From positions 1-27,051 of the forward strand of contig DATKHF010000018.1 of the NCBI GenBank assembly GCA_035510355.1: a stretch of DNA of 27,051 bases. The letters are read 5' to 3'. This stretch comes from DATKHF01 sp035510355. GTDB lineage: Bacteria > Patescibacteriota > Saccharimonadia > Saccharimonadales > UBA4665. The translations under genes were made by a program, and so were the position numbers. Under the pieces are notes generated by a model. It ran no database searches and was not told the DNA's origin. It saw only the letters and a program-made list of their open reading frames with translations. Shown here piece by piece: positions 1 through 6,406 of the stretch (the first letter of the stretch is position 1; the number at the start of each line of letters is the position of its first letter).

Positions 1-43
1 GCTGTGGGAGCTCTGTATCTGTCTTGCTTGGTAAGTCATACAT
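1..43 (-). CDS. Start of an unidentified gene running off the window edge
   Basis: Directly after the stop of the sugar reductase, the minus strand has an ATG (43-41) followed by an open frame to the window edge, reading MYDLPSKTDTELPQ. A second ATG in another frame lies 4 bases on (39-37) and is also open to the edge, so the frame is not settled. No product can be named from 14 residues. The 1-base gap to the previous stop suggests it belongs to the same operon. Confidence 0.35.
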   Translation of the reverse strand, partial: MYDLPSKTDTELPQ

Positions 44-44
44 A

Positions 45-929
45 TTATGCTTTATCTAAATCAACCTTAATCGTGTTTAGCATTTCCTGGTAAGTCACAC
101 TTGGATAGTGAAGTTTGTGAAGCTTTTTAACGGAAATTGTACTGTTAGGTGGCCAACCAGTTTCTTCACCGTCTGCTTTAATTAAATTGTCATTTATTTT
201 TAAGGCCTTGGCAACGTCAACCATAAAATTATAGAAGGTAGTGCTTTTATTGACTCCAACGTTGATAAGTATTTTCCTATCAAAATCATTGGCTATGTAG
301 TGAGCAAAAATATCACAAATATTATTAATTAGTACTGGCGTGAATAATTTTCGTGCATCAAGGTGTATTTCTCGCCCATTCATAAGACTATGAAGGGCGT
401 CAGAGAATTGTTTCGGTTTATGAAAATCTTTACTAACACCAACATGACGATGCCCACGGGTAATAAGATAGGGCAACCCAGACATCATAACTAGCTTTTC
501 TGACGCCACTTTGGACGCTCCATACGGGTTTCTCGGTTTATATTTATTTGTTTCAATGTACTCTCCTTTTTTTTCTTTGCCACCGTAGACCGCCTCAGTA
601 CTTGTAAAAAGAAAGGGTGTCTTGTTTACGAGTGCAAGTTTTATGAGATTCTCCGTTATAGTCGGATTCGTTATTGTAATCTCGTTACTCGTCGTAGTGT
701 CTCTACCAACGTCTGCGGCAAGATGTAGAATAAAGTCTGGCTTAAAACTTACAAATAGTTCCTTTAGGGTCTCGTATTTAAGTAGATCGACGGGATGTTC
801 TTTATCTGTTTTAGAAACCCCGAGAATATCAAACTGGGCGCCATACAATTCAATGAACTTGGTGCCAACATAGCCTGTTGAGCCAGTGAGAAATATCTTT
901 GTCTTTATGTACTTTCTCCTATTTGCCAT
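45..929 (-). CDS. NAD(P)-dependent sugar epimerase/reductase (SDR, RmlD-like)
   Basis: Extended short-chain dehydrogenase/reductase that should act on a nucleotide sugar. It is close in layout to dTDP-4-dehydrorhamnose reductases, but the substrate cannot be read from sequence. Seen: Rossmann motif GSTGYVG (residues 16-22), STEAVYG (110-116) holding the catalytic Ser/Thr region, and the YxxxK pair YGASK (Tyr136, Lys140). The length of about 290 aa is normal for the family. The ATG at 929 gives a 25-base overlap with the upstream gene and only a weak Shine-Dalgarno. A better placed AGGAG sits 7 bases before an ATA codon at 908-906, which overlaps the upstream stop as ATAA and would give MKTKIFLTG, the usual Rossmann start. 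The start is therefore uncertain. It is the last complete gene of the tsaC operon. A separate, full rfbD lies at 24092, so this is probably not the rhamnose enzyme. Confidence 0.85.
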   Translation of the reverse strand: MANRRKYIKTKIFLTGSTGYVGTKFIELYGAQFDILGVSKTDKEHPVDLLKYETLKELFVSFKPDFILHLAADVGRDTTTSNEITITNPTITENLIKLALVNKTPFLFTSTEAVYGGKEKKGEYIETNKYKPRNPYGASKVASEKLVMMSGLPYLITRGHRHVGVSKDFHKPKQFSDALHSLMNGREIHLDARKLFTPVLINNICDIFAHYIANDFDRKILINVGVNKSTTFYNFMVDVAKALKINDNLIKADGEETGWPPNSTISVKKLHKLHYPSVTYQEMLNTIKVDLDKA

Positions 930-1372
930 TCTTGCCGGGGGTTATTAGGAAAATTCTTATTATCAAAAAGTACTATTAGTTTAGGTGTAAGTTTGTAGAA
1001 CCTGCTCGGCTTAATGCCGCTTGCAATATCTTCTAAATAATTCTTCTCTTTTCGAAGTTTTTTTACAAAGCCTTGGCCAATTTTCTCTTCGATTTTTGAG
1101 CCAATTAGTTCTGCTACACCCATGATCGATACCCCGATTACATAATCTTCATCAGGGGTATTTTCATGGATCAGAATATAAGCTGCAGCTTGTTGATTTT
1201 GTTTTAGCTCTTCAGAATGCCGCCGGTCTGTATTACTGCACCAAATAAAATTGAGTGCTTCATCCGAATAAAAATGCACGGTACATATCCAGGGGTGGTT
1301 ATTGACTGAAGTAGCTAGTTGCATAATATTTACGCCAGGTGTATATTTTCTGACTAATTCCTCTACGTTCAT
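905..1372 (-). CDS. Pyridoxamine 5'-phosphate oxidase-like flavin-binding protein
   Basis: A 155-aa single-domain protein of the FMN-binding split-barrel (PNPOx-like) superfamily. Family members bind FMN, F420 or heme and range from oxidases to general-stress proteins; the actual reaction here cannot be stated. Seen: an N-terminal strand pattern with NIMQLATSVNNHPWICTVHF, then a strand with FIWCSNTDRRHSEEL typical of the barrel, and GVSIMGVAELIG in the central strand. The C-terminal RFYKLTPKLIVLFDNKNF matches the usual last strands. Its ATG overlaps the stop of the upstream MazG-like gene as ATGA, so it is translationally coupled. It is too short and lacks the C-terminal dimerisation segment of true PdxH. 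Confidence 0.75.
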   Translation of the reverse strand: MNVEELVRKYTPGVNIMQLATSVNNHPWICTVHFYSDEALNFIWCSNTDRRHSEELKQNQQAAAYILIHENTPDEDYVIGVSIMGVAELIGSKIEEKIGQGFVKKLRKEKNYLEDIASGIKPSRFYKLTPKLIVLFDNKNFPNNPRQEWQIGEST

Positions 1373-1710
1373 CGATTATCGCCTTTACCTTTTATGACAT
1401 CTCGTTTCTTACGATCAGCTAGCTTCTTAACATTCAAAGTCATAACTTCTTCAAACGTAATCCCCAAGCTATCAGCTAAGACCACAATATACCAAACAAC
1501 ATCGCCGAGTTCTTTTTTAAGCTCTTCTTTATCTTCGGCGGTGATTTTCCCACCTTTGTAGGCTACGATTTTTTTCCATTTTTCAACTACTTCACCGGCC
1601 TCGCCGGCAATACCCATGACCCAGATAGTTTTATCCATGAGCGTATCAACATATTTAGGATTAGTGTATGCGGTTTCAAGTGCTCGTTTTTGATACTCAT
1701 CAAATGTCAC
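1369..1710 (-). CDS. MazG-like nucleotide pyrophosphohydrolase
   Basis: A 113-aa all-alpha NTP pyrophosphohydrolase of the MazG/dUTPase-like fold, expected to cleave (d)NTPs to NMP and pyrophosphate with Mg2+, as house-cleaning of the nucleotide pool. Seen: the metal-binding signature ExxE...ExxD as EAGE (Glu37, Glu40) and ELGD (Glu67, Asp70), followed by the helix VVWYIVVLADSLGI. The start is GTG at 1710: GGAGG lies 5 bases upstream, and the GTG overlaps the tsaC stop as GTGA. The length fits single-domain MazG proteins rather than the two-domain E. coli MazG. Substrate preference cannot be predicted. Confidence 0.88.
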   Translation of the reverse strand: MTFDEYQKRALETAYTNPKYVDTLMDKTIWVMGIAGEAGEVVEKWKKIVAYKGGKITAEDKEELKKELGDVVWYIVVLADSLGITFEEVMTLNVKKLADRKKRDVIKGKGDNR

Positions 1711-2294
1711 GTAATCCTCCCATTCTCATCTATTTTAACAGCCCCTTCACGAATAACTTCAATAGCATCATCAACTACACGAATAATAGTTGATGGTGGG
1801 TGGTCAGTAAGATTACCGCCGTCAACATAAAAATCTACTCGCTCGCCGAAGTATTTTTGTGCTTCTACGATAGTGTTAGCGATAGGTTCGCTTGGTTTAT
1901 TTGCGCTAGTTGTTAGTAGTGGCTCGACTTCTTTTAAAAGTCCCTCTAAACTTTTATCATCTGGGATTCGTATCGCTAGACTCCTCGCACCGAGATGTAA
2001 ATAATTTAGCTCTTCACTACTTGGAATAATAATGCTGATGGCACCCGGCCAAAGCTGTTCAACGGCTTTGAGATAGCGGTATTTAATACCAAGTTCAACT
2101 AGCTGATCAATATTAGCCGCAATCACTGTACCAGGTTTGTGATCGCGTAATTTCAGTGCATATAGTCGTTTCACAGCCGATTGATCAGTGGCTCGACAAA
2201 CCATTCCATAGACAGTGTCGGTCGGTATCACGCCAATTTTTCCAGCTTTAATAAGATTAATTACTTCTTGGTTGAACTTGGTAAATTGTCTCAT
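1707..2294 (-). CDS. tsaC: L-threonylcarbamoyladenylate synthase (TsaC/Sua5/YrdC family)
   Basis: Makes threonylcarbamoyl-AMP from threonine, bicarbonate and ATP, the first step of the universal t6A37 modification of ANN-decoding tRNAs, in the cytosol. Seen: PTDTVYG (residues 24-30), the KxRxxKP signature (Lys48, Arg50, Lys53, Pro54), WPGAISIII (82-90), ARSLAIRIPDD, and TTSANKPSEPI (128-138). The 195-aa length is the TsaC short form, without the Sua5 C-terminal domain. It is the first gene of a four-gene operon in which each junction overlaps. An extended -10 element (2314-2306) ends only 11 bases before the ATG and no Shine-Dalgarno is visible, so the mRNA may have a leader of only a few bases. 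The partner genes tsaB, tsaD and tsaE are not in the window. Confidence 0.93.
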   Translation of the reverse strand: MRQFTKFNQEVINLIKAGKIGVIPTDTVYGMVCRATDQSAVKRLYALKLRDHKPGTVIAANIDQLVELGIKYRYLKAVEQLWPGAISIIIPSSEELNYLHLGARSLAIRIPDDKSLEGLLKEVEPLLTTSANKPSEPIANTIVEAQKYFGERVDFYVDGGNLTDHPPSTIIRVVDDAIEVIREGAVKIDENGRIT

Positions 2295-2305
2295 AACCGC
2301 GAGTT

Positions 2306-2314
2306 AGTATAGCA
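2306..2314 (-). promoter_or_regulatory. Extended -10 promoter of tsaC operon
   Basis: The minus strand reads TGC-TATACT. No -35 match is visible. The predicted transcription start, 6-8 bases downstream, falls 3-5 bases before the ATG at 2294. A 6-bp inverted repeat (2302-2307 and 2319-2324, AGTTAG/CTAACT) overlaps the -10 element and could be an operator. This is prediction from sequence only. Confidence 0.5.
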
Positions 2315-2335
2315 GCGGCTAACTGAAGAAACTAC

Positions 2336-2773
2336 CTACTGGGGATTGATGACTGTTGTGCTGCCAGCAGGAGCGGTTGGGGCTGGACTTTTAGTTTTAC
2401 TTTTAGCAACGGCAAAGACAACAAGAATAATGATTATTACTATTAAAACAACGCCAATAATTAGGGCACCTTTTGGCAAGGATCGTTTTGGCTTTGGTTC
2501 GATAGGTTGTGGCGGAATAGCAATCTGAGGATTTGGTGTCATTGGATTTGTAGGTACTGGAACTGGAACATTAGGCAACGCATCGTGGCTAGACACAAAA
2601 ACCGGATTTGGTGCGGGATTAACAGGCTGATTGACGGGCGGCACTGGGCTCGGAACTGGTGGCATGGTTGGATCTATTGGTTGATCTGAAGGTATAGGTG
2701 GAGTAACAGGTGGCAAGTTGTTGTCCGGCTGGTAGGTTGGCGATTGTGGTGAGGCTGGTTGAGTTGGTTCCAT
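2336..2773 (-). CDS. Proline-rich protein with C-terminal membrane anchor
   Basis: Not a family I recognise. Residues 1-100 are a low-complexity Pro/Gln/Val/Asn-rich tail with PxxP-like spacing. They are followed by a basic stretch (PKPKRSLPKG, 93-102), one hydrophobic helix (about 103-123), a short KSKTK segment and a Pro/Ala/Thr-rich end. The positive residues just before the helix suggest a cytoplasmic N-terminus with the last 20 residues outside, though the reverse cannot be excluded. Start ATG 2773 is supported by AAGGAA 6 bases upstream, and an extended -10 (TGC-TAAAAT, 2810-2802) lies just before. A cell-envelope or division-associated role is possible but only a guess. Confidence 0.7.
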   Translation of the reverse strand: MEPTQPASPQSPTYQPDNNLPPVTPPIPSDQPIDPTMPPVPSPVPPVNQPVNPAPNPVFVSSHDALPNVPVPVPTNPMTPNPQIAIPPQPIEPKPKRSLPKGALIIGVVLIVIIIILVVFAVAKSKTKSPAPTAPAGSTTVINPQ

Positions 2774-2801
2774 GGTTATTTCCTTAACTGTTTCGTGTTC
2801 A

Positions 2802-2810
2802 ATTTTAGCA
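2802..2810 (-). promoter_or_regulatory. Extended -10 promoter of the proline-rich gene
   Basis: The minus strand reads TGC-TAAAAT. The predicted start is near 2795, leaving a leader of about 20 bases that contains the AAGGAA ribosome-binding site. No -35 element is evident. Confidence 0.45.
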
Positions 2811-2822
2811 TGAGAAATAAGG

Positions 2823-3662
2823 TCAGCCTAATATGTACCTTTTAGCGGAGTAACTAATAAGTTGTTCGTCTGATAGCTCCTTAAGTACTGTTATCAAACG
2901 ATCATCGTCAATATGTTTGCGGAGTTCATGACTAGTACGAGGTTTATCAGTTAATAAGTGTAGTATCTGTCCGCGAATTTGGCGTTGTGAACCCTGAAAA
3001 GCAGATTGCTTACTATAGCTTTGGCTAGCTTTCGTCAGATTACCTACTGTCCCCTTCAGATATGATCCGTAATCCATGAGCGCCCAATAGAAATCACGGG
3101 GATTAGTTCGATCAAGTGTTTGTGCAAGTGTGGACCGAATATCTACGTCTGAGATATTTTGTTGTTTTTGGAAAAAGTGATGGATGAAAACTGTGCGGAC
3201 ATTTGTTTCGACAAAAATAGCCGGTTTATTATACGCGTAGACCATAGTAGCACCAGCTGTGTTGACGCCAACGCCCGGCAACGACTCGAGTTCCTCGCTG
3301 GTCTGCGGAAAGTGCCCAGAAAAATTGTTCTCTATTACCTGCGCTGCCTGCCAAAGAAATTTAGCACGGCGATTATAGCCCAGGCCCTGCCATAATGTTA
3401 ATACTTCACTTAATTGACTTTGTGCCAAGTCGGTCACCCGAGGAAATCGAGTCAGAAATTCCTTGAATTTAGGTTCAACGCGGCCAGCTTGAGTTTGCTG
3501 CAGCATTATTTCGCTTACCAGAATAGCATATGGATCAAGTGTATCGTTTGGTTGCAGTTTGAGTGTTGGGGTACGCCAAGACATCTCTCGTCGATGTTCA
3601 GCAAAAAACGGCTGTAATTCAGTTTTGAAGCTAGCAATTTGGGTTGGCGATACTACTCCCAT
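2823..3662 (-). CDS. MutY-like A/G-specific adenine glycosylase without Fe-S cluster
   Basis: HhH-GPD base-excision glycosylase, expected to remove adenine mispaired with 8-oxoguanine. Seen: WRTP near the N-terminus, SEIMLQQTQ (50-58) with the catalytic Glu51, WQGLGYNRRAK (91-101), and the helix-hairpin-helix LPGVGVNTAGA (128-138). Two departures stand out. The catalytic Asp of the DGNVxRV motif is replaced by Glu152 (ETNVRTV). The region that normally carries C-x6-C-x2-C-x5-C (here about 204-226) has no cysteine, nor does any other part of the protein. The NUDIX-like C-terminal domain that reads 8-oxoG is also missing; instead about 230-279 look like a small winged helix. Fe-S-free MutY relatives are known in other bacteria, so this is a divergent subfamily rather than a broken gene. 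The start overlaps no neighbour and a TATCAT box lies 6 bases before the ATG. Confidence 0.85.
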   Translation of the reverse strand: MGVVSPTQIASFKTELQPFFAEHRREMSWRTPTLKLQPNDTLDPYAILVSEIMLQQTQAGRVEPKFKEFLTRFPRVTDLAQSQLSEVLTLWQGLGYNRRAKFLWQAAQVIENNFSGHFPQTSEELESLPGVGVNTAGATMVYAYNKPAIFVETNVRTVFIHHFFQKQQNISDVDIRSTLAQTLDRTNPRDFYWALMDYGSYLKGTVGNLTKASQSYSKQSAFQGSQRQIRGQILHLLTDKPRTSHELRKHIDDDRLITVLKELSDEQLISYSAKRYILG

Positions 3663-3681
3663 GGAGCTATGATACTAAATC

Positions 3682-3912
3682 TTAACTCCTACGTGCAGCT
3701 ATCCAGCTTAATATTGCACTGGCAGCTACCCAGTTTGGTACCGCTATAAAAACTGCTAACCAGAAGCTATAGTTACCGTGTAGCACAAACACTAGAACAC
3801 CAATTAAATACGCTAAATAGGGTATATAGGTCAACCATCCTTGCCGATTAGCCGGCAGATAACTACCCCGAACTTTGCGGAACCAAATGGGATGTTTAGC
3901 TGATTTTTTCAT
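3682..3912 (-). CDS. Small membrane protein with two transmembrane helices
   Basis: A 76-aa protein of unknown family. A basic, aromatic N-terminus (KKSAKHPIWFRKVRGSYLP) is followed by two hydrophobic helices (about 27-45 and 49-70) and ends in RRS. The positive charges at both ends predict both termini inside. The ATG at 3912 has AAGGTG 9 bases upstream. It lies between the beta-propeller membrane protein (31 bases upstream) and the MutY-like gene (19 bases downstream). No function can be assigned. Confidence 0.7.
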   Translation of the reverse strand: MKKSAKHPIWFRKVRGSYLPANRQGWLTYIPYLAYLIGVLVFVLHGNYSFWLAVFIAVPNWVAASAILSWIAARRS

Positions 3913-3943
3913 TCTATTGCACCTTATCTATTTTATTAGTACC

Positions 3944-5884
3944 TTAGTGGCCACCGCTTGATGTGAAATAATCGGTAATCTTTAGCGGCTGGAGGTTACT
4001 GGTCAGACCAGTTTTGGGCATTATATACAGCTCACTATAATTCTTCTCAACGAGAACATAGTTATTAGTAAACCAGCCGGCTACCCCATACATACTGTTA
4101 AGGGTTGCGATTTGGCTAGGATTGTTGGCATTACTATCTCCGCGGTAAATGACACTATTGCCATCGTGCAGCGCGCTCCACACTGTGCTAGTGGCATCCG
4201 GTGAAAGATAGTAGACAGTTGTTGCGGCCGAAAAATAGTTATTGAAAGTCTGAGCGTTGACGCTGCTGGGCGCAACTCTAAGAGTTTTATCGATAAATTC
4301 GTAGTAGGCCGGAATAGGAATGTTTTGTTGAGCAATATAATAATCATCCGGAGTGTTCTCAATAACACTTAAGTACGTTGTGAAATCCGTGGGAAAGGTT
4401 TTTATAGCCTGTATACCGGTACCGTTGGTATTTATTGTGTATATTCCCATCTGCTTGTCAGACGAGCTGACACTAGTTGTTGGATAACTTGATGTCCAGC
4501 GTTTAGTGTACAGCACCGTATTATTTGGCAAGATAAATTCATTTTCAATCGATTGAGCAGCATAATCACTGCTGGAAGTACCCTCAGCAGTAGTTTGATC
4601 AAGTAGTGTTGATTTGCCGGTTGCTGGATTATAACTTTCGAGCAATTCGCCTCCGGATTGCCAACTACCGAGAGTAGCGCTGCTAGCCGTATAGATTAAG
4701 TGGTCGTCGGCCGACCATCCTATAATACTAATATACGTTTGAATACCGGATTGGATCGTACTTATTTGGCCGGTTGTGGGATTAATATAATATAGCGTAC
4801 CGTTGTCTGAGCTGTTCGAGGTACGAGTAGTTAGAAGAGCAAGGTATTTCCAGTCGGCTGAATGAGAAAATTGCGTGGCAGTTGGGCTTTCGTTGCCCGT
4901 ACCAGCAAGTATGGTCTGGCGATCAGAGCCATCAATATTAGTGCTTACTACATCGATTTTGCCCGACGCGTTACTGAGGAAATATACTTTGCCACTTGGA
5001 GTTAATTGAAAAGTGTTAGTAGAGCCGGGATTAGAGGATATTTTAATCGTTACCGCTGCTTGATTATACGCGCTGCTTGGAGTTGTGATCTGCCCAACCG
5101 CACTGCTTTTGTTGGCTGGTAAAACAATAACGGCCGTACCCTTCTCATTGGTTCGAACTGAGGTTTTATCGGCAACTACAGTGGCGTTGGCAATGGGCTG
5201 GTGGCTAATCTCATCAATAACCTGAAGTGGAACTTGTCGACCAGTAGCCATCAATGTAATGGTAGACGTATGAGGATCATGCAAGGGCACTAATAGTTTT
5301 TGCTGGGTGGTCTTGTAGTAATGTTTACTAATAGTAACCGTGGCATTACCAACTGGTACGCGTAATGTTAATTTACCATCACTATCAGTAAGTCCTTGAA
5401 CATTCCTTAAGACAATAGTAGCTCTGGATACTGGTTGATGGGTTTGTGCGTCGAGTATTACGAGGGGTATGTTTTGCTTCCAAACTAATCCAAGAATTTT
5501 ATATCGACTAAACGGGACAGCAGCTAGTACTAGTAAGATAATAAGGATCGTGAGCGGTATCCAGATTTTCTTTTTCGCAAAAATTTTCTTATACCACGGG
5601 AGCTTAACCGGCACAAAGGCTTTGGCTAGCTCGGAATCTTCAGCTGCCAAGACTTCATCGCCTTCTTGTCGCACGACATCGTCAATCGCCTGGTCAGTTT
5701 GAAGTTCTTCTGGCCTTGAGACTTCAGTATTTTCTGAATCAGATTGAGTATTGGATTTTAAACTTTCTGGATGCAACGTTGAACTACTTTTGTTCTCAGT
5801 GCCTGTAGATGCTTCGGGTATATTATCAGTGTCGGTATCGCTTGTATTGTTGTTTAAATTACTTTTTTCTGTTTTATCAGTCAT
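3944..5884 (-). CDS. Membrane-anchored protein with Ig/carboxypeptidase-regulatory-like and TolB-like propeller domains
   Basis: A large surface protein of unknown role. Order of parts (numbering from ATG 5884): an acidic Ser/Thr/Asn/Glu-rich cytoplasmic tail (1-90), a basic patch KKIFAKKK before a single helix (107-125), then two consecutive beta-sandwich repeats of the carboxypeptidase-regulatory/PEGA-like kind (about 140-210, IPLVILDAQTHQPVSRATIV; and about 215-285, VPLQVIDEISHQPIANATVV). From about 300 to the end there is a series of WD40/TolB-like blades that includes SADWKYLALL and LSPDATSTVW. The charge bias predicts N-in and a large extracellular C-terminus. A GTG at 5899 is in frame, but GAAGGA lies 7 bases before the ATG at 5884, so that start is preferred. 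It could bind polymers or partner cells; this is inference. Confidence 0.78.
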   Translation of the reverse strand: MTDKTEKSNLNNNTSDTDTDNIPEASTGTENKSSSTLHPESLKSNTQSDSENTEVSRPEELQTDQAIDDVVRQEGDEVLAAEDSELAKAFVPVKLPWYKKIFAKKKIWIPLTILIILLVLAAVPFSRYKILGLVWKQNIPLVILDAQTHQPVSRATIVLRNVQGLTDSDGKLTLRVPVGNATVTISKHYYKTTQQKLLVPLHDPHTSTITLMATGRQVPLQVIDEISHQPIANATVVADKTSVRTNEKGTAVIVLPANKSSAVGQITTPSSAYNQAAVTIKISSNPGSTNTFQLTPSGKVYFLSNASGKIDVVSTNIDGSDRQTILAGTGNESPTATQFSHSADWKYLALLTTRTSNSSDNGTLYYINPTTGQISTIQSGIQTYISIIGWSADDHLIYTASSATLGSWQSGGELLESYNPATGKSTLLDQTTAEGTSSSDYAAQSIENEFILPNNTVLYTKRWTSSYPTTSVSSSDKQMGIYTINTNGTGIQAIKTFPTDFTTYLSVIENTPDDYYIAQQNIPIPAYYEFIDKTLRVAPSSVNAQTFNNYFSAATTVYYLSPDATSTVWSALHDGNSVIYRGDSNANNPSQIATLNSMYGVAGWFTNNYVLVEKNYSELYIMPKTGLTSNLQPLKITDYFTSSGGH

Positions 5885-5903
5885 ATGCGTATCCTTCACT
5901 TAT

Positions 5904-5912
5904 AGTGTAGCA
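5904..5912 (-). promoter_or_regulatory. Extended -10 promoter of the beta-propeller gene
   Basis: The minus strand reads TGC-TACACT, with predicted initiation near 5897, right before the GAAGGA ribosome-binding site and the ATG at 5884. No -35 consensus is seen. Confidence 0.45.
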
Positions 5913-5950
5913 GAACTGTCGTAAAATTCTCATAGTTTTAATCATTACTA

Positions 5951-6087
5951 TTGACAAGCATTACCATGCAGGATTAACCTGCATGTATGGTAAGTTTTGT
6001 GGAGCATTGCTACGTCTCAAAACTCGTAATGAGTTTTGAGGGGGGTATTGTATTGCAATAATTTGCCGAACAAAAAAAAGTCAAAAT
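5951..6087 (+). other. Structured intergenic element with two hairpins
   Basis: This stretch lies in the 255-base gap between the divergently oriented propeller gene and the 73-aa ORF. It holds TTGACA (5951-5956); hairpin 1 (5961-5972 pairing with 5978-5993, 12 bp around a 4-base bulge, loop ATTAA); and hairpin 2 (6016-6025 pairing perfectly with 6031-6040, CTCAAAACTC/GAGTTTTGAG, loop GTAAT). A G6 run and the short repeat ATTG-TATTG-CAAT follow. Neither hairpin has a T-tract, so they are not ordinary terminators. It may be a regulatory leader, a small RNA or an operator region; no known RNA family is recognised. Confidence 0.5.
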
Positions 6088-6117
6088 AACCTCCCGTCTT
6101 AAACAACGGGGGGTTTT
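6088..6117 (+). terminator. Rho-independent terminator or attenuator hairpin
   Basis: A 10-bp stem with one G-U pair: 6088-6097 (AACCTCCCGT) pairs with 6106-6115 (ACGGGGGGTT), with an 8-base loop and TTTT at the 3' side (6114-6117). It lies upstream of, not after, the 73-aa ORF. CCTCC in the 5' arm is also complementary to the GGAGG ribosome-binding site at 6125-6129, so it may be an attenuator rather than a simple terminator. Confidence 0.6.
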
Positions 6118-6139
6118 AGATTGAGGAGGCTATACATAG

Positions 6140-6361
6140 ATGAAACCGGACGTAATAGAATATATAGATAAAGTAATCAATGAAGCTTTCGATATAGCAG
6201 CTATACCCCGCTACGTGCCCGAACAGGAAGCATTGGGAGTGCCAGATATATTGCCGGAGCATGCTGTTCTAGCTACCCATGGTTTAGGTCGTAGACTGGA
6301 GCGAACGCAGGCACAGCACACGAGACGCCTTCGAGTTATGTTTGACGGAAACGGATTATAA
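6140..6361 (+). CDS. 73-aa hypothetical protein
   Basis: Not recognised. It is supported as a real gene by GAGGAGG (6123-6129), a strong ribosome-binding site 10 bases before the ATG, and by being the only open frame in an otherwise unexplained plus-strand transcript. The protein is soluble and mixed in charge: an acidic helix (DVIEYIDKVINEAFDIA, 4-20), a middle segment with several prolines (PRYVPEQEALGVPDILPEHA), and an Arg-rich end (GRRLERTQAQHTRRLR). It has no cysteine and no membrane segment. It is preceded by the hairpin at 6088-6117 and converges on aspS with a 45-base gap. Confidence 0.55.
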   Translation: MKPDVIEYIDKVINEAFDIAAIPRYVPEQEALGVPDILPEHAVLATHGLGRRLERTQAQHTRRLRVMFDGNGL

Positions 6362-6406
6362 ACACTGTCGGTTAGCAGCTAGTCTATAGAACCAAGCACA
6401 TTAGAG

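Noticed and set aside
5951..5979. TTGACA (5951-5956) as the -35 of a standard promoter for the 73-aa ORF.
   Set aside because: At 17 bases spacing the -10 would be TTAACC, a poor match, and the hexamer lies against hairpin 1. Kept only as part of the structured element, not as a promoter call.
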